A stretch of DNA of 64,000 nucleotides, taken from Planctomycetota bacterium. Lineage in GTDB: Bacteria; Planctomycetota; Phycisphaerae; Phycisphaerales; UBA1924. This document shows positions 17,400 to 25,874 of the stretch, one piece after another. Made by a program: the position numbers and the translations under genes. How positions within the stretch are numbered: the stretch's first letter is position 1; each line of letters opens with the position of its first letter. Below the pieces are notes generated by a model, which was given only the letters and a program-made list of their open reading frames with translations, ran no database searches and was not told the DNA's origin. The stretch is from positions 39,360 through 103,359 of the forward strand of contig JAFEBP010000002.1 in assembly GCA_018242605.1 (NCBI GenBank), read 5' to 3'.

Positions 17400-18833
17400 G
17401 TGACGACGGGGGCCCGGGGCGTTTGCGAACCCAAGCGACCCAACAATCAGCGCGTGTCCTGCGAAGCCGCCAACAACAATGCCACACCGCCCAGCCCCGC
17501 CATCGCGCCCGGCGCGGAACTGATCGATGTGCGGCAGGCCGCGGCGGAGATCGGCGCCCGGGGCATTGATCCCAGGATCGCACGGCTGGTACCGGGCTTT
17601 GACGCGCCATTCTTCCAGGCTGGGCTGGCCGGGTACTCCGACGCGGCGATGCGGATCGTGGCACGCAGGCACGGGTGCCCTTTCTGCGTGACCGAAGCGC
17701 TGCTGGACCGGACCCTTCTGGCGGGCGGGCGCGGGTTTGACAAGGCGGACCTGGGCGACTTGCACGACAACATCCCGGGCGGGCCGGAGGATCACCCGCT
17801 CGCAGGCCAGATCATGGGGAGCGAACCCGCAGAGATGGCGGCGGCGGCGATCAAGATGATCGAACAGAAAGCCCGGACCGACAAGCAGTACCGCTTGCTC
17901 GCGTACAGAGGAGCGCTGGCACCCGGCGTGAACCCGCCGGACACCGAGGGCATCAGCGAGCAACTGCGGGCGATGCGTGAGCACGTGCGGCTGCCGGGCG
18001 GGCAGCAGGTGGGGTTCTGGCCGCCGGAAAAGGACCTTCGCGACGCCGGCCTGGCCGCGGCACTGGCGGCGGAACAGCCGGAATCGCCCGCGTCCCCGGC
18101 GCAAGCGTCGTTCGAGGTGATCGATGTCAACCTGGCGTGCCCGGTAAAGAAGATCGAGCGCAAGGCGCGCGGGGGGCACTGGCTGGCGGAGCCGTTAGGG
18201 GCGATCAAGATCCTGGAGGCGGTACGCGAGGCGGTGCCGGCGAACATTCCGTGCGCCGTCAAGATGCGCCGCTCGTTCGACGACACGCCCGAGATGGCGG
18301 CGAACTTCGAGAGGATCTTCGACGCGGCGATGCGGATGGGCTACGCCTGGGCGACGGTGCACGCGCGGACGGTGAAGCAGAAGTACATGGGGCCCTCGCG
18401 GTGGGAAGCGCTGCGCGACCTGGTGCGCCGGCACCCCAACGCGATCGTGTTCGGCAGCGGGGACGTGTGGGAGGTGTCGGACATCTTTCGGATGATCGCG
18501 TACACGGGGGTTCACGCCGTGAGCGTGGCACGCGGGTGCATCGGCAACCCGTGGATCTTCCGCCAGGCGCGCGAGATGATGGCGGGCCGTCCGCCCGCGC
18601 CGCCGACGATCGCGGAGCAGCGGGCGGCGCTCACCGAGCACTTCAGGCTCTCGCTGGCGGTGACGCACCGGTTCCGGCACGGCGAAGAAACGACGAGCAA
18701 GATGATGCGCAAGTTCGGCATCAAGTTCGCTCAGCATCACCCGCGCAGAGACGACATCAAGCGCCGGATGATCGGCGTAAGCTCCGCGGCGGACTGGTGG
18801 AGCGTGGTGGACGAGTTCTACCCGGCGGGTTAA
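17400..18833 (+). CDS. dus: tRNA-dihydrouridine synthase with a large insertion
   Basis: Flavoenzyme that reduces uridines in tRNA D-loops with NADPH. The 477-residue protein has the expected landmarks: an opening AGLAGYSDAAMRIVARRHG, HPLAGQIMGSEP, the catalytic cysteine in NLACPVKK (about residue 247), VKMRRSFDD, HARTVKQKYMGPSRW, the FMN-phosphate strand GSGDVW and ARGCIGNPW, and a C-terminal helical tRNA-binding domain. It is longer than the usual 320-350 residues because about 80 residues (157-237) are inserted just before the catalytic loop, and the N-terminus is extended by about 60. The start is a GTG. The 3' end overlaps the convergent dipeptidase gene by TTAA. Confidence 0.88.
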   Translation: MTTGARGVCEPKRPNNQRVSCEAANNNATPPSPAIAPGAELIDVRQAAAEIGARGIDPRIARLVPGFDAPFFQAGLAGYSDAAMRIVARRHGCPFCVTEALLDRTLLAGGRGFDKADLGDLHDNIPGGPEDHPLAGQIMGSEPAEMAAAAIKMIEQKARTDKQYRLLAYRGALAPGVNPPDTEGISEQLRAMREHVRLPGGQQVGFWPPEKDLRDAGLAAALAAEQPESPASPAQASFEVIDVNLACPVKKIERKARGGHWLAEPLGAIKILEAVREAVPANIPCAVKMRRSFDDTPEMAANFERIFDAAMRMGYAWATVHARTVKQKYMGPSRWEALRDLVRRHPNAIVFGSGDVWEVSDIFRMIAYTGVHAVSVARGCIGNPWIFRQAREMMAGRPPAPPTIAEQRAALTEHFRLSLAVTHRFRHGEETTSKMMRKFGIKFAQHHPRRDDIKRRMIGVSSAADWWSVVDEFYPAG

Positions 18834-19858
18834 GCCGGGCAGCGCGGGTGCCGCGCGTGCCAGAAGCGGGACCAGTTGCCGAAACAGAAGCCCTGCACAT
18901 CGCCCTGGCTCCAGCCGCGCGCCAGCAGTGCTTCGGCGAGCAGACGCAGGTCGGCGGGCGTGCTCACGCCCTGCGGCATCGTCGCGGCGGAGAAGCCCCC
19001 GTCCATGTCGCTGCCCAGCCCCACATGGGAGCGGTCGCCGATGAGATCGCACATGCGCTCGACATGGGCGACCCATTCCGCCACGGTGGCGCGGCGGTCA
19101 CGTTTGGCGCCCGGGATGATGAACGGGGAGAAGACATTGAGGCCGATCATGCCGCCCCGGCGGGCGATCTCCTTGATCGCGTCGTCGGTGAGGTGGCGCT
19201 GGCGGCGCTCGCCGTCGACATCCACCAGTGCACGGCAGTTGCTGTGGCTGGCGATCACGGGGCGGTCGGTGGCGCGGAAGAGTTGGTCAAGAGAGACATC
19301 GCTCAGGTGAGAGGCGTCGTGGACCAGGCCGAGCCGGTCCATCTCCTTCACGAGCGCGAAGCCCAGATCGGTGATCGGTTCGTCGGTGGTGTTGCCTCCG
19401 GCGTACCGGGAGGACTTGGCCCACGCCATACCGACGGCAACGACTCCCTTCTGCGCCCACCAGCCCAGTTCGGCCGGCTCGGCGATGGGATCGGCACCTT
19501 CGATGAGGATGCCGATGCCCAGGGCGTCGGCCGCGGGGCGGGGTTGCCCGGCCCAACGCCAGACGCGGCCCTGGCTCTCCCACTGCTCGTAGACCTCGAG
19601 CTGTTCACGGCCGCGTTTGGCCGCGGCGGGGGCGTTCCCTGCCGGGTAGCCAACGGCGTCAGCGCCGTCGGCCTCGGTGAAGATCGTGGCTAGGCATGCA
19701 ACAACGCCTCCCGCCCGCAGCGTCGGCAGGGTGACGGCGGCGGGCAGATCCGGGCCGCCGCAGCGGGTCAGGTCCGGGCAGGTCATGTCGCGCCCGTTGA
19801 GGGCGATACAGGCCAGGTCCAGGTGGGTGTCGAACCATCGAAAGGGGCCGTGAGACAT
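18830..19858 (-). CDS. Membrane dipeptidase family M19 metallopeptidase
   Basis: A 342-residue renal-dipeptidase-type enzyme that hydrolyses dipeptides with a di-zinc centre. Visible ligands are D-T-H-L-D near the N-terminus, the acidic IEGAD, HDASH and SHSNCR, and GLGSDMDGG near the end. There is no signal peptide, so it should be cytoplasmic. M19 members also act on D-amino-acid or beta-lactam-type substrates, which sequence alone does not settle. It is divergent from the zinc-finger gene that starts 30 bases away. Confidence 0.88.
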   Translation of the reverse strand: MSHGPFRWFDTHLDLACIALNGRDMTCPDLTRCGGPDLPAAVTLPTLRAGGVVACLATIFTEADGADAVGYPAGNAPAAAKRGREQLEVYEQWESQGRVWRWAGQPRPAADALGIGILIEGADPIAEPAELGWWAQKGVVAVGMAWAKSSRYAGGNTTDEPITDLGFALVKEMDRLGLVHDASHLSDVSLDQLFRATDRPVIASHSNCRALVDVDGERRQRHLTDDAIKEIARRGGMIGLNVFSPFIIPGAKRDRRATVAEWVAHVERMCDLIGDRSHVGLGSDMDGGFSAATMPQGVSTPADLRLLAEALLARGWSQGDVQGFCFGNWSRFWHARHPRCPA

Positions 19859-19888
19859 GCCCGGATGCTACGCCGCGGACATACGCTC

Positions 19889-20305
19889 ATGCATATGAGC
19901 AGCGAGCCCCCCATCGGGTTTGAGTCGGATTTCACGCTGGCCTGCCCGTACGACGGGCAGCCGATGGAGAAGGTGCAACTGGGCAAGGTCACGATCGACC
20001 GGTGCACCAAGTGCAAAGGCGTCTGGCTGGACATGAACGAGATCCACCAGATCGTGGCGCAGGGGCTGCCGGCGGACCAGATCGACATGAGCGGCCCGCT
20101 GCGGGCGACATGGGTGCCGGGCGACCGCAAGCCCAAGTGCCCGCGGGATCACTCGCAGATGATCCCGGTGAGCGATCGCAGGCAGGCGCACATCAAGTAC
20201 GACGCATGCACCGTGTGCGGGGGCATCATGCTGGATGCGGGCGAGCTCAAGGACATGACCGAGTTCTCGCTGACGGAGCGGGTGAAGGCGTTTTTCAGGA
20301 TGTAA
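19889..20305 (+). CDS. zf-TFIIB-type double zinc-ribbon protein
   Basis: A 138-residue protein with two zinc-ribbon units: LACPYDGQPMEK..IDRCTKCKGVWLDMNEI and PKCPRDHSQMIPV..YDACTVCGGIMLDAGELKDM. Each has Cys pairs followed by the G-x-W/M-L-D-x-x-E helix typical of the zf-TFIIB (DUF2153-like) family. The role is unknown; these are often small regulators or metal-binding accessory proteins. Starts at 19889 and 19895 are both ATG. It is followed 31 bases later by the PfkB gene on the same strand. Confidence 0.8.
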   Translation: MHMSSEPPIGFESDFTLACPYDGQPMEKVQLGKVTIDRCTKCKGVWLDMNEIHQIVAQGLPADQIDMSGPLRATWVPGDRKPKCPRDHSQMIPVSDRRQAHIKYDACTVCGGIMLDAGELKDMTEFSLTERVKAFFRM

Positions 20306-20336
20306 TCCTCCGGGAGCCCACATACAGTGGCCTCCT

Positions 20337-21287
20337 ATGTCACTTGTAGTCACCGGAACCATCGGCATCGATACCGTCGTCACCCCCGGCGGGCACGCTG
20401 AGCGCATCCTGGGCGGGAGCGGCACCTACTTCGCCGCGGCGGCGTCTTTTTACGGGCCTGTGCGGCTAGTCGCGGCGGTGGGCGAGGACTTCCCCGCCGA
20501 GCACCGGGCGATGTTCGCGAAGTTCCCGAAGGTTGACGTGGCCGGATTAGAGACCCGCAAGGGCTCCAAAACATTCGCGTGGGGCGGCAAATACCTGGCG
20601 AACATGAACAGCCGCGAGACGCTGTTCACGGAGCTTGGCGTGCTGGGCGAGGCGCCCCCGCCGGTGCCCGCGGCGTTCCGTGACAGCCGGTTCGTATTCC
20701 TGGCGAACACGCACCCGGGCGTGCAGTTGGGATTCCTGGACCAGTTCCCCAGCCGCACGCTGACGGTGGCGGACACGATGGATCTGTGGATCAACATCGC
20801 CAAGAACGATCTGGTGTCGCTGCTCAAGCGCGTCGACGGGCTGGTGCTCAACTACGACGAGGCGGAACTGTTCACGGGCAAGGCCAATCCGGTCACCGCC
20901 GGCCGTCACCTCCTGGACCTGGGGCCGAGGTTCGTCGTGATCAAGAAGGGCGAGCACGGCGCGCTGCTGGTGCACCGCGACGGGCTGGCCGCGCTGCCGG
21001 CGTACCCCACTGAGAACGTGGTTGATCCCACCGGCTGCGGCGACACATTCGCGGGCGGCATGATGGGGTGCCTGGCGGCCCCGGGCGGGTGGCACTCCAC
21101 CGGCTCGGCGCGGGACGCGAGCCTCGCGGACCCGGGTTCCTACGAGTCGATCCGCCGCGCCCTGGGGCACGGCACGATCATCGCGAGCTTTAACATCGAG
21201 GCGTTCAGCCTGTCTCGGCTCACGACGCTCACCGCCGAGGAGCTGCAGACGCGGTTCCAGAAGTACGCGGCGATGACGCGGGTCTGA
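20337..21287 (+). CDS. PfkB-family carbohydrate/nucleoside kinase
   Basis: A 316-residue ribokinase-fold protein. The N-terminal GGSGTYFAAAASFYG and the C-terminal signature DPTGCGDTFAGG (anion hole and catalytic Asp about residue 235) mark the PfkB family. The loop NYDEAELFTG and VVIKKGEHGALL are also typical. The substrate (sugar, nucleoside or adenosine-type) cannot be assigned from the visible residues. It is convergent with the export-pore gene, with only two bases between the stops. Confidence 0.88.
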   Translation: MSLVVTGTIGIDTVVTPGGHAERILGGSGTYFAAAASFYGPVRLVAAVGEDFPAEHRAMFAKFPKVDVAGLETRKGSKTFAWGGKYLANMNSRETLFTELGVLGEAPPPVPAAFRDSRFVFLANTHPGVQLGFLDQFPSRTLTVADTMDLWINIAKNDLVSLLKRVDGLVLNYDEAELFTGKANPVTAGRHLLDLGPRFVVIKKGEHGALLVHRDGLAALPAYPTENVVDPTGCGDTFAGGMMGCLAAPGGWHSTGSARDASLADPGSYESIRRALGHGTIIASFNIEAFSLSRLTTLTAEELQTRFQKYAAMTRV

Positions 21288-21289
21288 AT

Positions 21290-23362
21290 TCAGGCGGGCT
21301 CAAGCACCACCAGGCCCAATCGTTCGAGTTCCACATCTCGCGAGAGTTCGTCGTACGACAGCACGGCGACGGTTGGCAAGGAGTCCTCGATAATGGTCCG
21401 CAGTGCGCGGCGTGCGAAGCCGCTCACGATCACCACCGGCGCCTTGCCCTCGTGCCGGCGTGGATCGATCGCGCGGCGGAGTGATTCCACGACGCGGCGC
21501 TGGTCGTCGTGCGACAGGGTGACGGCCTGCCCTTCGCTCGTCTCCTCGGCTCCGCCGGCGACCAGATTCTCCAGGTCCGGGTCGGCGGCGTAAAAGCTGA
21601 GCTTGCCGGGTGACGCGGCGAAGCGGGCGCACAGCGCATCGGCCAGATCCCGGCGCACACGCTCGGCGAGCAGGTGCGGGCTCTTGGTTGTCTGGCCGTG
21701 GCGGGCGAGCGACTCGATGATGACCGGCAGCGGTCTGATCGGCACGCGCTCCTTGAGAAGACGGCGGAGCACATCGGTGATCTGTTGCAGAGAGAGCGGG
21801 TTGGGTGTGGCGGCCCGGACTAGTTCGGGGCGCGACGCCCGCAGAGACTCGATCATTCCAGCGACTTCCTGAATACCCAGGAGGGCCGGGGCCTTGCGAC
21901 GCACGGCCCAATCCAGGTGCCGGGCGATCGCGTCGGCGGGTGACATCGTGGCCAGTCCCTGCGACGCCGCGGCGCCGGCCTGGGAGATGGGGATGGTGCA
22001 GAGCGGCGAATCGCTCCAAAGGGCGCCGAGCGCCGTCGCGGCGAAACCGCCGCCCAGAACCTTGGCGGAATCGGCACGCAGAATGGCCTGTCCTTTGGGA
22101 ACGGAACCGAAGGCGGCGGGGACACCAGCGACGTCGATCGCGTACGAGGCATCGCTCAACGAATCGTCGGTGGAAATGACCGCGGCGAGCGAGGGCAGGC
22201 CGAACTCGGCGCACATCGCTTCACGCCACGTCTGCACGCGATCGCTGAGGGATTGGCGTTCGAGTGTGAGGTCGCCCGCGAGCGAAGGGTGGAGTCGCAC
22301 GCTCACGGTGGGGACTTCTCCGCGGGCGGGGCTGTGTGCTGCATCCCCGGCAGCGCGGGCGTCGCGGCGTTTGTTCCACGCTGCGCGGGCGGACAATGCG
22401 AAGGCGATCGCCGCGAGCGCGATGAACGGCAGCGCGGGCAGGCCCGAGGGCAGCAGCGCCAGCGCGAGGAGCAAGACGGCGGTCAGTATGAGCGCCCGCG
22501 GGTGCGAGAAGATCTGGTCGGCGATGTCGCGTGCGGCGGGCCGGGGCTGCTCGCCCTCGGCGGCGCCCACCCGCGTCACGATCAGGCCCGCGGCGACGCT
22601 GACGAGGATAGACGGGATCTGCGCCGCCAGACCGTTGCCGATGGTGAGAAGTCCGAACTTCTCGGCGATGTCCGCGAACGGTGCCGCGGCGGCTCCGCGG
22701 CTCTTCCAGTACGTCACGGCGACTCCGCCTGCGAAGTTGACGAGGGCGATGAACATGCCGGCGATGGCGTCGCCCTTGACGAACTTCATGGCCCCGTCCA
22801 TCGCGCCGTACAGGCGGCTCTCTCGCTCCAGCGCGCTGCGGGCGGCGCGGGCGGCGTCGGGGGTTAACTGGCCGGCCCGCAGATCGGCGTCGATCGACAT
22901 CTGCTTTCCGGGCATGGCGTCGAGCGAGAAGCGAGCCGCGACCTCGGCCACGCGCTCCGAGCCCTTGGCGATGACCACGAACTGCACGAAGACCAGCACA
23001 ACGAACACGACCGCTCCGACAATGGCGCCGCCGCCTGAGGCGGCGCTGCCGAGGGCCGAGATGACTTCTCCAGCGCTTCCCTGGCTGAGGATGAGGCGCG
23101 TGCTGCCCACGCTCAAGGCCAGGCGGAAGAGTGTGGTGAGCAGCAGGATGGTGGGGAACGAGGGGAGCTTGGCGGCGTCGGGGATGGAAAGGGCCACGAG
23201 AAGAACGAGCACGCCGGCGGCGATGTTGGTGGCCAGGAGCGCGTCGAGCAGACCGGGGGGCATCTCGACGACCAGCGCCGCAACGATGGCGACGACCGCG
23301 AGCGAGAGGGCGATCTCGCCGAACCGACCGAGAAGTGCCTGCGAGCGATCGGGGTTGGTCAC
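21290..23362 (-). CDS. FHIPEP-family export pore protein (FlhA/SctV type)
   Basis: A 690-residue inner-membrane component of flagellar or injectisome type III export gates. The N-terminal half has about seven to eight membrane segments (LSLAVVAIVAALVV, NIAAGVLVLLVALSI and others) and the FHIPEP signature RFSLDAMPGKQMSIDADLRAGQLTPDAA. The C-terminal half is the cytosolic domain that forms the nonameric ring (VSVRLHPSL..., VPIRPLPVIIESLA, ending ERLGLVVLEPA). I use the GTG at 23362 (VTNPDRSQ): an upstream GTG at 23422 would sit in the T tract of the preceding terminator. No other export gene is nearby, so flagellar versus injectisome identity stays open. Confidence 0.88.
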   Translation of the reverse strand: MTNPDRSQALLGRFGEIALSLAVVAIVAALVVEMPPGLLDALLATNIAAGVLVLLVALSIPDAAKLPSFPTILLLTTLFRLALSVGSTRLILSQGSAGEVISALGSAASGGGAIVGAVVFVVLVFVQFVVIAKGSERVAEVAARFSLDAMPGKQMSIDADLRAGQLTPDAARAARSALERESRLYGAMDGAMKFVKGDAIAGMFIALVNFAGGVAVTYWKSRGAAAAPFADIAEKFGLLTIGNGLAAQIPSILVSVAAGLIVTRVGAAEGEQPRPAARDIADQIFSHPRALILTAVLLLALALLPSGLPALPFIALAAIAFALSARAAWNKRRDARAAGDAAHSPARGEVPTVSVRLHPSLAGDLTLERQSLSDRVQTWREAMCAEFGLPSLAAVISTDDSLSDASYAIDVAGVPAAFGSVPKGQAILRADSAKVLGGGFAATALGALWSDSPLCTIPISQAGAAASQGLATMSPADAIARHLDWAVRRKAPALLGIQEVAGMIESLRASRPELVRAATPNPLSLQQITDVLRRLLKERVPIRPLPVIIESLARHGQTTKSPHLLAERVRRDLADALCARFAASPGKLSFYAADPDLENLVAGGAEETSEGQAVTLSHDDQRRVVESLRRAIDPRRHEGKAPVVIVSGFARRALRTIIEDSLPTVAVLSYDELSRDVELERLGLVVLEPA

Positions 23363-23414
23363 GCGTGGAGGGTACACCGGCGAGGGGATCGGTGAAGCGC
23401 GGCGGCGAAGAGGC

Positions 23415-23451
23415 AAAAACACAACCGGCCGCCCCAGAGGAGCGGCCGGTT
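23415..23451 (-). terminator. Intrinsic terminator of the porin gene
   Basis: A perfect 10-bp stem, AACCGGCCGC (23423-23432) with GCGGCCGGTT (23442-23451), loop of 9 bases, followed on the minus strand by GTG and TTTTT (23415-23419). It lies about 33 bases beyond the porin stop and isolates the porin from the export-pore gene. Confidence 0.88.
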
Positions 23452-23483
23452 GAAGCTATACATTGAAGTCTGCGTTGTCCGGA

Positions 23484-24800
23484 TCAGAAGACGATCTGGA
23501 ACTGCAGCTGGAAGGCGAACTCGTTGTTGTTGTCGATCTCGCCCAGGAGGCCGTAGGTGGTCGAGCCGGCGAACGGACCCGGATCGGAGGTGGTGTCATC
23601 GCCGTCGATGTCAGGGTTGAAGAGGTACTGGCCGGACTTGTTGAGGGCCCAGATCACATCGGCGGTGATCTTGGCGGCGTGGCTCTCGGGGGAGAGGTAG
23701 TAGTTCACGCCACCGGTGATGAAGTGGTTGTCATCAACAGCGGAGGAATCGAAGAAGATGGCGTCCCAGCGGGCGAAGATCTCGACCTGATCGGTCAGGA
23801 AGACGCCGCCCTGGATGGCCGCGCCGAAGTCGTCGCGGGCGCTGGAGCCGGGGGAGTTGTCGTCGATGTGCGAGCCGTAGAACGCGCCGAACGCGTTCCA
23901 ACCCTTGCCCTCGAACTGCACGTCGCCGGTGTACAGGAAGTTCTGCACGCTAGCGCCGCCGGGGCCGGTGTCGCCGGTGTCCTGCCAGTGGATGGCGGCG
24001 CCGACGAGCAGGCCGACGTCCTCAGCGGAGCGCCAGGAGGTGAAGTCATCGAAGCGCTCCCAGCCGGCGCCCATGATCTTGAACTCAGCGCGGGCGGTGA
24101 GGCCGTAGTCGGCTTCGCCGGAGTTGGTGGTGGCGTTGTAGGCCGAGTTGGAGGGGGTGTTGGCGGAGCGGACGCCGTCATTGAAGCCGGCGAGGAAGCG
24201 CCAAGCGTCCTGCGAGTAGATGAAGTTCACGCCCTGGGTGTAGCCGCCGCCGAAGTAGCCTTCGGTGATGGAGCGGTTGACGGCGAGCTGGTACTCGTTG
24301 TCAATCATGCTCTCGCGGAACAGGGGGTGCTTGAACTGACCGAACTGAACGGCGAAGCCGTTGTCCCAGGTGTACTTACCGAAGGCGGTCTCGAGGCCGA
24401 AGGAGCCCTCGCTGCCGAACTCGCCGCGGACCTGGTAGGACAGAGCCTTGTCCCACACGGTGCCGTGCACGCCGATGCGGGTGAGGTTGTTCTCGAAGCC
24501 GCCGGTGTAGGTCTTGCCGTTGGAAAGGGGATCGCTGTCGTCACGGAAATCGGCGTTGTAACGGATCTGCGCCGAACCGAAGACGTACAGCGTGTTGTTG
24601 CCATCAGCGCTGCCGATCATGAAGCCCTTGGCGTCGTAGCCCGCGCCGCCGTCGGCGAGAAGGCTGGTACGAGCGCCCGCGTCGGAGACCATCTCCGCGG
24701 CGTAGGCACGATCATTGTTGGAGGCAGTCTGAGCGAAGGCCGAAGCGCCGAAGCCCAGAGCAGCGCCCGCGATCACCACAAGCATTCTGGTCTGACTCAT
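23484..24800 (-). CDS. Phosphate-selective porin O/P family outer-membrane protein
   Basis: A 438-residue outer-membrane beta-barrel. A signal peptide (MSQTRMLVVIAGAALGFGASAFAQ) is followed by a short helical segment and then alternating strands (LYVFGSAQIRYNADF, YQVRGEFGSE, FAVQFGQFKHPLFRES, YTQGVNFIYS, ...). It ends in FAFQLQFQIVF, whose terminal Phe is the assembly signal for the barrel machinery. The FGQFKHPLFRE region matches the OprO/OprP family. The ATG at 24800 has AGGAG nine bases upstream. A PhoB/PhoR-like pair is divergent across the spacer, which fits a phosphate-uptake role by inference. Confidence 0.85.
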   Translation of the reverse strand: MSQTRMLVVIAGAALGFGASAFAQTASNNDRAYAAEMVSDAGARTSLLADGGAGYDAKGFMIGSADGNNTLYVFGSAQIRYNADFRDDSDPLSNGKTYTGGFENNLTRIGVHGTVWDKALSYQVRGEFGSEGSFGLETAFGKYTWDNGFAVQFGQFKHPLFRESMIDNEYQLAVNRSITEGYFGGGYTQGVNFIYSQDAWRFLAGFNDGVRSANTPSNSAYNATTNSGEADYGLTARAEFKIMGAGWERFDDFTSWRSAEDVGLLVGAAIHWQDTGDTGPGGASVQNFLYTGDVQFEGKGWNAFGAFYGSHIDDNSPGSSARDDFGAAIQGGVFLTDQVEIFARWDAIFFDSSAVDDNHFITGGVNYYLSPESHAAKITADVIWALNKSGQYLFNPDIDGDDTTSDPGPFAGSTTYGLLGEIDNNNEFAFQLQFQIVF

Positions 24801-25874
24801 CTGATCCAACTCCTTAGTTACGAGTAACTGTCTCAACGAACTTGTATGAACACCACATTCAGAGGGTCGTTTCGGACAGTTTCGTGCTGCCTCGATGACC
24901 TTCCGGGCGAGAACCGACGACGGGCCGGCCCCCACCGAACTCCCAAGGACGCTTGCAACACGCCCCTGTTCGCTCATTTCGCCGCCCGACGCAACGCACG
25001 CCAAGGCGGGGTTAACTCAACTTCACCCGTCTCCGGCCACACCCACCGACTTTTGTCGGCGCCGGATACACAGACCCGGTCGCGGAGATACGAGCTTTCC
25101 TTCTGCCCCGGCCGCCTGCAATGCGGCCGGTTTCCTCGTTGTTGTCCCGGCGATGTGCCGCGGACGCCGTGAGGAACGGGAGAACCATCAAACGGCCCGG
25201 CCCTTGTGTTGCGGCACGGTGTGCCGGCTGGGACGAACCACTTACCGATCTGCTCGACGCACGGCACGAAAGGAGCCGCGACACCGATTTTCGGGGGACA
25301 ACAATACCGTTGTCGTCCCGCAAGTCCACTCGAAGGGCGGCATGGTAGCCGCCAATGCTAGCAAACGCAAACCTGTAACGTGTAATTTCGGCACAGGCCC
25401 CTCTGACTCGACAATTTCCGCACAAAATGATGCCATGCAGGGGGGATCTTGCGCTCGCCATCGCGCGGTGAGCACACGCTAACTCTTTGTCAATCAAAGA
25501 CTTGCAACGTTCACAGCGCCACCCCGCTTCCGGGGTTCGGCGCCCTTCAATTCCGCTCACGATGCGCTCCGATGACAAAATGGGACGTTGATCGTCAGGA
25601 GAATGATCGGCAAGTATGCGGGTACTAACCTATCATAATTCGGGGAATTGGGGCTCTTTCGGCGCTGTTTTGAACCGTGGATGCGCTTCGGTCAGACGTT
25701 TCCGAATCCCGATATGCGCTCAAGAGACGTTGCCGAACGGGATCCAGGGTGGCCAGATTGAGCGCAATCCTAATGCTCTCTGGACCGGCTCGGATCAACC
25801 CAGGTCTTAACATTTGCTCCGTGATCGCTTCTCAGCACGCCTCTGTCCGCTCCACCCCGCCCATCCAACCCCCG
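24801..25874 (+). other. Long gene-poor spacer between porin and PhoB-like gene
   Basis: About 1.07 kb with no open frame that reads like a protein on either strand. It holds several inverted repeats: CCGAC-TTTT-GTCGG (25046-25059) nested in CCGGC/GCCGG, a perfect CCGGCCGC/GCGGCCGG stem (25108-25130) followed by TTTCCTCGTTGTTG, and GACAAC-AATACC-GTTGTC (25297-25314) flanked by complementary CGGG/CCCG. The last 300 bases are AT-richer than the surroundings and should contain the promoter of the two-component genes. I found no convincing Pho-box direct repeat. Confidence 0.6.
24811..24829 (-). promoter_or_regulatory. Ribosome-binding site abutting a palindrome in the porin leader
   Basis: Read on the minus strand, AGTTAC-TC-GTAACT (24816-24829) is a perfect 6-bp inverted repeat whose last bases merge into the AAGGAG ribosome-binding site of the porin. 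It could be an operator half-site pair or a small hairpin that affects access to the site. No binding protein is identified. Confidence 0.4.

Noticed and set aside
25012..25578. Minus-strand protein of about 190 residues in the porin/PhoB spacer
   Set aside because: Arg/Ala/Ser-rich random-looking sequence, no start signal, no motif, and the + strand frames in the same place are equally poor.
25640..25874. Pho-box operator upstream of the PhoB-like gene
   Set aside because: Only a single TTAACATTT-like element near 25808 was seen; no direct repeat with 11-base spacing.
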